DNA of 64,000 nt. Source: Apostichopus japonicus (taxonomy: Eukaryota > Echinodermata > Holothuroidea > Aspidochirotida > Stichopodidae). The translations under genes were made by a program, and so were the position numbers. Location of the stretch: assembly GCF_037975245.1 (NCBI RefSeq), contig NC_092573.1:4401501-4465500 (forward strand), written 5' to 3'. Below the pieces are notes generated by a model that saw nothing but the letters and a program-made list of their open reading frames with translations, was not told the DNA's origin and searched no databases. Shown here piece after piece: positions 38,501-46,764 of the stretch; the first letter of the stretch is position 1, and each line of letters opens with the position of its first letter.

Positions 38501-39875
38501 ACCATAGATGCTATCTTTAAGTAAGCTTTCAAAACCTGACCAATAGGAGCAAATGAAAGAGAGGGGGGGGGGGGTGAAAGAAGACCACAAGAGAGACAAA
38601 CAGCTGGTAAAGAGACTGAAGTGTGTGTGACATCATTACATTTCAACACTATATATACATTACAACAAACACTAATCCTTTCTTACTGTGAGACTATTCA
38701 ATAGTTAGCACAGAGATAAAGATACTCCTGTTGGAATCTCTTCAGGAGGATCTATATATGGAAGAGCTTACTTGGTCATTAAGAAGGAACCCACTATACC
38801 ACTATAGGATTCCTCTGAACTCAAATGATGATGATTGCATACCCGATATATCAAATCAACTGTTATTTATTAATTTATTCATTGCATGATACAGTAACAA
38901 GGTCAATGGTTTGAAGGTCATCAGTATATATGGGACACAAAATTTGTTAGATAAACAATGACAATATTTTGTAAGCATATTTTGTGATCGAATTGCTAGT
39001 TTGATATATCTTAATTTATGGGAATAATTAAAATTACTGACATAGGACAAAATTAGTTTGGATAAATCAATTGAAGCATTTAAAATGTTTTTTGTTTTAG
39101 TAAGCTTTAATCTGGTGTTGCAAATATCTGTTAAATCATGAACTAAGGGGCACAAAAATACCAGAATGTCCATTATTGGTGATGTGTCCTAATAAATATT
39201 CCTAACCTATGGCTTCATGAAGCCAACTATTTAATGACACGCTTTTCTCTTCAGGCATCTGAACTATAGATGAATGTAAGTTTTCTCTCATCCCACCTCT
39301 GACATCAATGTTGTGCCATTACATGGTTTAATGAAATAAATTAGCCAGATTACTAGTGTGGTATTTATGTTTTAAATTGCTGAATTAATGTAACAAAATA
39401 AATAGATATAATTCCAACCTCAATACTTATGACAGGGAGAAAGAGTCCTGTAAAAAAGATGCACACGGCAGTCAAGAAATGATCTAGAATGTTCTGGATA
39501 TTAATCACTTTTCAGTTGTAATTTGCATTGCGTTTTGCTACAATCTGCTGGTGCCCAGCACGTGACCACTGCAAAACAGGAGTATCTGCTACTTTAAGTT
39601 GACCAAAATCACACTAGTAAAGATGAAATTAAGCATAAAAGTATGAAAATTGAAACACAAATTTAATAACAATTTCTATGAACTTTAAATAAAGATCAAT
39701 TGTATATAATATGGTTATATCCACTTGACTAGAAGAAATTGCTGTAGATTTAGAAGGCAGTGACCTCCAAATTTCTTGTTGGATCAACAAACAAAGAAAA
39801 GAAAACAACATTGGAGGAAAGAACCAGTAAAAAAACAAAGCCAATGAAATATAAGGGTACATAGCTGTTGGATAA
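35541..39875. other. Gene-free stretch
   Basis: No recognised coding region. The - frame at 38856-39173 (105 residues) is Leu/Ile/Asn-rich and matches no family I know. Poly-G at about 38564-38574. An interrupted TCA microsatellite lies near 36678-36700. Confidence 0.4.
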
Positions 39876-40514
39876 ATTATAAAACTTACTGGTTTATATA
39901 TTTACGAGTGACCCACTTACCTGTCTCCCCACAACCTATGCACCGCATTCTACCGTGTCTAGAATGCCCTGGTAATCTTTTAACACTGTACACCCTCACT
40001 GGCCCAAATGGCCTTCCTTCATTTTGAGACCACTTTCCCACAAAGTGGCCCCTGACGCGACCTCGGGGAGGGTGGCAGGTAAACCCTGCCACCCGCCGAG
40101 CTCGCCGAGAAGGAAAAATCTAACGCTAACAAAAACTGCTGACGCCTCCAGGCGGAGGGTGGAGCCCACCCTGAACAGTTGGGGTGGGGGTCCGCCCTCC
40201 GTCACCCCGTAGGCGTGCCTCCCCCTACACTTACAGAGGCCTAAGTGAACAAGGGGACGAGGCCCATACTACCTTAGATGGTAAAGAGTAACCTGGTAAA
40301 CCGAACTAAGGAAACAACACCCACCGATAGACAAGTAGCCGCAGGCGACCCAGGGGGTGGCGATGTCTATCGACGAAACGCGAGGAGTCATGAGTCAGGT
40401 CGAACGACCGCTCCCCCGTCCGGCTGCGTCCCACCTCCCTCGGGGGAGGGTGGCGGGAAATGGAGACAGGTAAGTGGGTCACTCGTAAATATATAAACCA
40501 GTAAGTTTTATAAT
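39876..40514. mobile_element. Short element with 53-bp inverted termini, non-autonomous DIRS-like
   Basis: The termini (39876-39928 and 40462-40514) are exact reverse complements, beginning ATTATAAAACTTACTGG. Next to the left terminus, about 100 bp (39929-40025) match the inward-facing sequence at the right end of the adjacent 6.25-kb element (46630-46735, reverse-complemented). This includes CATTCTACCGTGTCTAGAAT and the stretch around TGGCCCAAATGGCC. The interior is GC-rich with short inverted repeats (for example GGTGGCAGG/CCTGCCACC at about 40070-40092) and encodes nothing recognisable. I read it as an internally deleted relative of the larger element. Confidence 0.7.
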
Positions 40515-40551
40515 ATTTACTTCGTTCCCCACTTACCTGTCTCCCCACAAC

Positions 40552-41539
40552 CTATGCACCGAGTGGCACTGTCCGATGGTGGGAGGCCCGAGGGGTGGGA
40601 CCCCCGGAGCTCGTATCATCGAGCGACCAAAGCCAAATCGGCCTGTGATATGTCCGATAAGTAGCAGGCGACGAAGCGATTGGAGTCTTCCACGCCGTCG
40701 TCTTGCAGATGTCCACTATTGGAAAACCTGCGAACAGGGCTGTAGAAGCAGTGAAACCCCTGCTGTTGTGAGCCATGGATCTGCCTGGACCTGTAGCCAG
40801 AGGGCGGACGGCTTCCACCAAACAGCGGGACAAGGTATCCTCCCAGGCTGCTGAGTGGGGCACTCGAAGGAGGAAGAACAGAGATGTCGAAGTACCCAAG
40901 AGATCTTGTGTTCTGTTGAGGTACCACTTCAGTGCCCTAATGGGAAACCATACTGTAGTCTGTCCTCGGGGATCAAAGAGAAGGTCTTGATCTCTGGGAT
41001 GATGATGTCTCCCGGTAGGAGAGCCCAAACCTGGTTCTAGCGAAGGAGGGGTCGAGAACTATCAGCACCCCACAAACCGTAGGACTGAAGGCACCTTAGT
41101 CAAGGCGAGCAGTTGCTGCCTGGCGTGGAGCCGTAGGGGAAGCCCCTGATGGAAGGCGGCAACAGCCGAACGAAAGTTTTTGATCGTCTAAACCCTGCCT
41201 CCCTTCTTGGAACAGTGTGGGTAAGGAGTCGGCGATCAAGGTTAGAAAGGCCATGGTAGGCAGAGTCTGTCTCGTTCGGCATACTCCGAATCTCCGTAGG
41301 CAGAAAACGTAAGTACCAAGGTTGTTCTCACTCTGGCGGCCAAAGTCCTTTCTGTCTAAGGAAACACCAGACAATTTCCCGGCACCTAATTGTAGGCCCT
41401 TGCTGTCCGGGTGAGCCAGCGCCCCGTCTATGGGACAACTGACTGTGGTTTGTCCGGCAGGATCGCTGGCTCGTCCGCTAGGAGCTGGATAACTTTTGCC
41501 CGAACCGGGGTCAGCGGGGCCACTATGATGGCTGACCAT
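40552..41539 (-). pseudogene. Tyrosine recombinase (DIRS type), frameshifted
   Basis: Two - strand frames carry it. The upstream part (41096-41539) contains a Pro/Gly-rich region and a segment with VSCPIDGALAHPDS. The downstream frame (40552-41028, 158 residues) has a recombinase core: an R-x5-H-x2-R-like stretch with His 87 and Arg 90 (MAHNSRGF), then ICKTTAWKT, typical of the C-terminal catalytic region. The nucleophile region (ACYLSDISQADLALVAR) is found in the overlapping frame 40616-40927, so a frameshift lies near 40690. This enzyme family integrates circular DIRS cDNA in the nucleus. At least two frame changes exist between 41539 and 40600. Confidence 0.65.
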
Positions 41540-41699
41540 GCCAAGAGGGGGAAGATGTAAGCTTCCGGTCCGTTTCGCGACAGGGACCTGGCGTTATGTG
41601 GAAGGCCTGCGGGTGGGCCGCCTGAACAAAGATGAGCCGCCCATTGTTGCCCTGTGTCGCAATCAGGTCTATCAGAGGTCTGCTGAACATGTGGAAAAA

Positions 41700-41990
41700 C
41701 CTACTTCATGTTCGTTGCAAAAGGGTCCACTCGTCAGGGTGGAGCTGTCCCCTGGGCAGAGCATCGGCCATCACATTCTCCTTTCTGGCTATCTGAGAGA
41801 CTTGTAGGGCCATGCCAGATTCTGTAGCTGTGGTGAGGGTCTCCCTTGCCAGACGACAATATCTCTCTGACCTGGTGCCACCATGTCTGTTGACGTAGCT
41901 ACAGTATGTTACCACCGTCGTGTTGTCTGAGAGGATGATAGTCAAAAGCCCCGTACCTGGGCGCCGGAGGGCTCCAGAGAGCCCAACCCT
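41700..41990 (-). pseudogene. RNase H domain of DIRS-like retroelement, partial
   Basis: The - frame 41706-41945 has ILSDNTTVVTY (the DNxT motif of DIRS/Ngaro RNase H), RHGGTRSERYC, then a KENVMADALPRGQ-type end matching the family's conserved N-x3-AD-x2-S/PRG. RNase H removes template RNA during reverse transcription. Upstream sequence to about 41990 continues in other frames (LWSP-like), so the 5' part is frameshifted or cut. The reverse transcriptase that should precede it is not seen. Confidence 0.65.
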
Positions 41991-42267
41991 GTGTATCTGC
42001 TGCTAAAGAAGTCAAGGACAGCGGCCTGCTTGGTGACCTTGTTAGCGCTTGCAGGACAGCCGCACTCGCAGTACTGATTCAGTACCACAGTACCGTTGAT
42101 GACTCCTTCAGTTATCAACCCGTTGCAATCAGGAAACTCTGAAGAAAAGGAATGTCCTGATGATGCTAAGCTGTACCCTGTAGGGAGGTTTAATGGAGGT
42201 TCTTTCCATGCTAAAAATATAAATCATAATATTGGGGAAAGAAAAGGCGTAGACCTATTGAAAGATA

Positions 42268-42475
42268 ATGATGCCTGAGGCGCCTAACGATATTACTCCG
42301 GTCAACGAAAAACCTGTCAAGCATAGAGACAAGTATCTTCTGGATGGGAAGCTGCACTGACGAAAAAGTGCCTTGCCCAAGGAAACAACTGAATGATCCG
42401 GCCAGGACTCAAACCTGCAAGCCTTAGATCACCAGTCCACTGCCTTCACCACTTGACCACAGTACTCTCTAAAAA
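42268..42475 (-). repeat. tRNA-derived SINE with CCTTGGGCAAGGCAC-type core
   Basis: On the - strand: A box TGGTCAAGTGG (42449-42459), B box GGTTTGAGTCC (42405-42415), then TTTCCTTGGGCAAGGCAC (about 42368-42385). The last motif is similar to central-domain sequence seen in many invertebrate SINEs. The body continues to about 42270. It sits inside the DIRS-like element, so it inserted later. Confidence 0.7.
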
Positions 42476-42817
42476 TGAGTACTGAAGGTACAGAATCTCA
42501 CTCTGCTGAGTGAGTACAGAATCTTAAACAATGCTACCCTGCTACAAAAAATGAGACTGAGTACTGAATGGATAGTTTGCTTCATCAGAATCTTAAACAA
42601 AGCTACAATGCTACTGTTTATGTGACTCCTACAATTATATGTATGTATTTAAGAACGTATTTAGGATCATCCTGCAAGTAGGAACATGAGAAGAAGCCTC
42701 ACTGGCTTAACCAAGCTGCAAGCTGACTGAAGTCAGTCTCTTACATACAAATTTAACGTCCATGATTATGAAAAGTCAACAACTCTGTAGCTGGACAACA
42801 TACATTAATCTTGGGGT

Positions 42818-42879
42818 GGCCTGAATCGGGGACCTTATGAGTGAAAGGCTTTAACCCTGAGCTAACTGAGCTATAGACC
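42818..42879 (-). repeat. tRNA-like fragment (SINE head or tRNA pseudogene)
   Basis: The - strand begins GGTCTATAGCTCAGTTAGC, a tRNA A-box/D-arm sequence, and ends GGTCCCCGATTCAGGCC, a degraded B box with a closing GGTCT/AGGCC acceptor stem. At 62 nt it is shorter than a real tRNA, and the anticodon loop has eight bases. Confidence 0.5.
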
Positions 42880-42989
42880 TACTCATCAGAAACAAACTCC
42901 CAACAGGGGCTGAGAAGATGGTGAGAGGGTGGGTTTGTAGAAAATCCACCTCATAAATCCCTGGCTGCTTAACGGAGCCCGGGGAGTTA

Positions 42990-43245
42990 CTCAGCAAACA
43001 CAAAAGCGTTACTAAGCATGTAGTGTTTTGTTATGACAACGTTATTAGTGGTGTAAGAGGTATGTCACCGAAAACGTTTTCAGGCTCATATTTCAAAACG
43101 ATTTACGTTAAGACAATAATATAACATTAATACAACATTAATATCTCATAGAAACGTTATGTCGACGTTTTTACCACACCACATTTAACGTAATAAACAC
43201 GTAATAAATGTTATGATAACGTACCCGTTACTCCTCAAATCTCTC
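42990..43245. repeat. AACGTT/CGTTA-rich segment
   Basis: Variants of AACGTTAT, ACGTTA and TAACGT occur more than a dozen times on both strands in 250 bp, with GTGGTGT/ACACCAC pairs in opposite orientation. It may be the end of a DNA transposon with internal repeats. Confidence 0.4.
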
Positions 43246-43502
43246 CATGTCGAGACGTGTCAATTTCGTAGTGTAGTACAGTAGAAGTATCCAACTTCCT
43301 ATTGAAACCACCTAGCGCATAGCCACGACTAGGCTATCAGGTGCTACGAAATGCTACTGTGCTTAAAATGTCGGAACATCGAACATTATTCACGAAGCGC
43401 ATACTGTATGCTCGGAGCGCGTTAGCGCTTGTACCTTTGTTGGGGTTTTATCCTACCCCTTTTCCAACTTACTACTAACGCGTTTGTCTTGGAAATTCAC
43501 CC

Positions 43503-43524
43503 AAAAAAAAAAAAAAAAAAAAAA
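43503..43524. repeat. Poly(A) tract followed by (GA)n
   Basis: 22 A residues then GAGAGAGAG. It could be the tail of a retroposed insertion. Confidence 0.8.
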
Positions 43525-43662
43525 GAGAGAGAGGTTTATTCCATGGGATGGCTCACGTAGTCGACAGCTCTTTGCAGCAAACGTTGAGCTTACACGTGTC
43601 AATCCAGGTGACTGCTTGGCCCCCCTCCTCTCATAACAAATACACAGCGCGGGAATATTGTC

Positions 43663-43750
43663 TTGGCAGTTTGCCAAGACTCTTGGAAGGCTTCGTTTTC
43701 CTGGCACTTTGCCAAGCTTCGAGAACGTTCTCTTCTTGGCAGGTTGCCAA
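43663..43750. promoter_or_regulatory. Three NF-I-type palindromes around a heat-shock-type dyad
   Basis: TTGGC-AGTTT-GCCAA (43663-43677), CTGGC-ACTTT-GCCAA (43701-43715) and TTGGC-AGGTT-GCCAA (43736-43750) follow the NF-I consensus TTGGCN5GCCAA; the middle one has one mismatch. Start spacings are 38 and 35 bp. Between the second and third lies GAGAACGTTCTC (43721-43732), a perfect palindrome containing AGAAnnTTCT, the heat-shock element dyad. The arrangement suggests a promoter or enhancer of a mobile element. Confidence 0.5.
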
Positions 43751-44159
43751 GGTACTAAGTAACGAGACTGTACTAGAATCGCTTCAGTTTGCGCATTTTA
43801 ACATGCTCTGGAGGGGGTTCCACCAGCGTTTTAAACAACAAAACATAAGCAAGGTTTCAAACCTAGACATATGGCGATGAATTATAACGAGAGAGAAATA
43901 TAATTAGCGAGGAGAATATGACCCATGAATGCACAGGAAATCTATGTCATGTCCTGGTTTCTGCTGGTACTCTTTAAACACACATTCGGGATGTGTAATG
44001 ATAAATGGTGTAGCGATTGCAGTGTCTTTCCGCAATTGATTCGAACCTGTCGTCGCAGCTCAAGCTGCTAGTTCCGGGGGGCAACACTCCCCTGATGAAA
44101 GAGACTCTTCCCCCTCTTGGAGGCGGGATTAACTTTGAGGCTGGGGATAAGTATATCTC

Positions 44160-44830
44160 CGTTTGCCGTGGGGACCTCGCTCCAGCCGGCTTTCCTTTCG
44201 GATTGGGCGTTTGCCCTTACTACCCCGTTCTGGGGGCCCAGCAGTTGTTGAACTCATCGGTTCCCGGCTCCGGGACCGACTCCTGGGATCCGGAGTGGAA
44301 CCTCGGTTCCGCACTCCCTGTGAGGTCTCGCTGGACCCGTGGTCTCGTCGGACCCGGGCCCCCGGAGCCCATCTCCGGGTACCACTCCTCTCGACCCGGA
44401 CATTCTGTCCATTCCGGTCGGAATTTCAAATGGGCTATTTATTGGCCTTGAGCCTTGCCCTTGCCTTCCCCCTTGGTCATAGAATCCGGACGGTGCCGGG
44501 ACCTTGGGGGGCAATATCTCTTTCTCCTCTCTCTCTCTCCTCCGGCCTCTCTCGCCGGACTCGGGCTCCCGGAGCCTATCTCTGTGTGCGTACCACGCCG
44601 GGTACCACTCTCCTCGACCCGGACATTCCGTCCGTTCCGGTCGGAACTTCTAAAGGGCTTTTTATTGGCCTTGAGCCTAGCCTTCCTTGGGTCGGAGGGG
44701 AACGTCTGTTCCGGGCTCCTTCTGAGGTCTCGCCGGACCCTGGCTCTCCGGAGCCCCTCTCTTTGCGCACACCACAACGGGTGCCGCTCTCTGCGACCCG
44801 GACGGACTGTCCGCTCTGGCCGTCTTTGTC
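44160..44830. repeat. GC-rich diverged tandem repeats, units about 180-225 bp
   Basis: TTATTGGCCTTGAGCC occurs at about 44438 and 44663, and as TTGGTTGGCCTTGAGCC at about 44838. Each copy is preceded by an ACCCGGAC...TCCGGTCGGAA block and a CCCGGAGCCCATCTC-like block. The array stays open in several frames on both strands (229 residues on +, 112 on -), giving Leu/Pro/Arg-rich or Arg/Gly/Ser-rich proteins. I cannot tell whether it is a remnant of a gag-like region. Confidence 0.6.
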
Positions 44831-45050
44831 ATGGGCTTTTGGTTGGCCTTGAGCCTTGCCCTTGCCCTAGCCCTTGGTGATACATCCGGACAACGCCGGC
44901 ACCTTGGGTGGCAAATCTGCATCTCTCTCTCTCTCACATGGGCTTTTGGTTGGCCTTGAGCCTTGCCCTTGCCCTAGCCCTTGGTGGTACATCCGGACAA
45001 CGCCGGCACCTTGGGTGGCAAATCTCCATCTCTCTCTCTCTCTCTCTCTT
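44830..45050. repeat. 107-bp tandem duplication ending in (CT)n
   Basis: CATGGGCTTTTGGTTGGCC starts at 44830 and 44937. The two copies are nearly identical through ACATCCGGACAACGCCGGCA and end in CTCTCTCT runs of different length. Confidence 0.9.
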
Positions 45051-45404
45051 CTCCGGCCCTCTCCTGGCCTCTCTCCATCTCAACTCCCACCAACTCTCTC
45101 ACTTCCTCTTCATCTCCTGTCTCTCCTCCGATTCCCTCCAGGGGAACTGTGGGTTTGGTGATAGATCTAACCTGTCCCGGCCTGCTAGCCAGGTGTCGAT
45201 GTGCTGCCACTGTCTGGTGTGAAAACAAAACAGACTAGACAGAGGTCTCGGAACAGTTCACACATTTAAGGTGGCTTCGAGACATGTCTGAGAAACCCAC
45301 GTTAAGGAGAGACTAACGGCAAATAGTCTAACGTATCAAACGGAACGACTATAAGGAGGAAGTAGGGTGGGAGTAAGCTAACAGAGAGTAAAGTTACGTG
45401 ACAA

Positions 45405-46380
45405 AACAACGCGCCCCGCTAGAGGCTCGCGGCTTACAAGGTACGCTACAATAGTGAAAAACTTCCCACACTTAGAAGCGAACACGTAACTAGAATACAT
45501 GAAGGAAAAGGACGAAGCATGTATACAAGGGAGAGAACCCCTCTATCCGCGTACAGAGCGGGAAGGGAGGAACAAGGCTACGAGATACGCCCCAAGTGAA
45601 AACTCCCGACACTTAGGAGGTGCACGAGTAGCGAAACCCATGGAGAACATGAAAATATGTACAAATATATGAAGGTTCAAACAAGAACAACAACAACGTA
45701 ATCGAACCGCCTAGTATTGGATAGGAGTTCGCGGCATACAAGATACGTTACAAGGAGAAACACTTCCGACATATGGAAGCAACGTAACTAAACATATATG
45801 CATCGAAAACTTGTAAAAGGACGAAACAAGTATATAAGGGAGAGAACCCCCTAACCGCGAACCAGCGGAGGGGGGAACAAGGCTACGAGGTACACCCCAA
45901 GTCATGAGACTCAGGGAGCGCACGTAGCAACAACTGGAGGAAACATGAAAATATACAACAATATATGAAATCAAGGATACTCCCGTCTTAACATGAAAAA
46001 CAACAAAACGAGCCGACTATCTCGACTAGTTAGGAGATATCGGAACGTGGCTACAACTACGCTACAAAAGTGAAAACCCACACTGAAAGCGTAAAAATTA
46101 ACGAAGTACATGAAAGCAAAACATCTTATGCTAAGTAAGAAAAGCTGAAACACATGTACATACGGAAAAACATGCCTATCCGCGTAAACAAGGCGGTATA
46201 GGCAACGCTACAAATTACGCTACAAAGGGAAAACCCACACGAAAGCGTAAGAAGTAACGAAGGTACATGAAACAAGCAAAACATATTAACTTTTAAAGTA
46301 AGAAAAGCTGAAACATGTACCTACGAAAATATATGCCTATCCGCGTAAACAAGGCGGTATAGGCAACGAACGAAGTAGTC
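45405..46380. repeat. Diverged tandem repeat, period about 300 bp, in the element's 5' region
   Basis: GAGGCTCGCGGCTTACAAGG (about 45422), GAGTTCGCGGCATACAAG (about 45724) and GAGATATCGGAACGTGGC (about 46038) start successive units. Each is followed by ACG(C/T)TACAA...GTGAAAA, (A)CACT...GAAGCG, AACTA...ACATGAA and CTATCCGCGTA(A/C)A. A shorter fourth unit begins at about 46190. No coding region is evident. Confidence 0.65.
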
Positions 46381-46764
46381 TCGCAGAGCTACTACCTGTT
46401 ACCCTAAAAACGTTACGTAAGAAAAAACGAACGCATGGGCGAGAGTGTACACTAAAAACAGCCCCCAAAAACACCCTTCCCTACAAGAAAAGGATACTTA
46501 TCAGGCTGGAAAAGATCCTTGGAAGTGCCGAAGTCCTGATAGGAAACTTCTAGAGTATAAATCCAAGGTAATCCGGGCGAATTTCGCGAAAATTTTTCAA
46601 ACTCCGAAAAACACATTGAGACACTTTGTGGGTAGAAAAATGAAGGAAGGCCATTTGGGCCAGTGAGGGTGTACAGTGTTAAAAGATTACCAGGGCATTC
46701 TAGACACGGTAGAATGCGGTGCATAGGTTGTGGGGAGACAGGTAAGTGGGGAACGAAGTAAATA

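Larger units (their letters stand above)
40514..46764 (-). mobile_element. Degenerate DIRS-like tyrosine-recombinase retroelement (6.25 kb)
   Basis: Inverted terminal repeats of 48 bp (40514-40561 and 46717-46764) begin TATTTACTTCGTTCCCC. On the - strand, RNase H-like coding (about 41990-41700) is followed by tyrosine recombinase-like coding (about 41540-40600), then the terminal repeat. This is the RNase H then recombinase order of DIRS elements, which also carry inverted termini instead of LTRs. No reverse transcriptase is visible where it should lie (42.0 kb upward); that interval is filled by SINE-like insertions, an AACGTT-rich segment and GC-rich tandem repeats. No direct target duplication is seen, as expected for recombinase-mediated insertion. 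GC content is well above the flanks. The copy cannot be active as it stands. Confidence 0.7.

Noticed and set aside
38856-39173. 105-residue - strand frame
   Set aside because: No recognisable reverse transcriptase, transposase or other motif; AT-rich composition explains the Ile/Leu/Asn content.
44035-44050. B-box-like GATTCGAACCTG (possible - strand tRNA)
   Set aside because: No A box at the right distance and no cloverleaf can be drawn; chance match.
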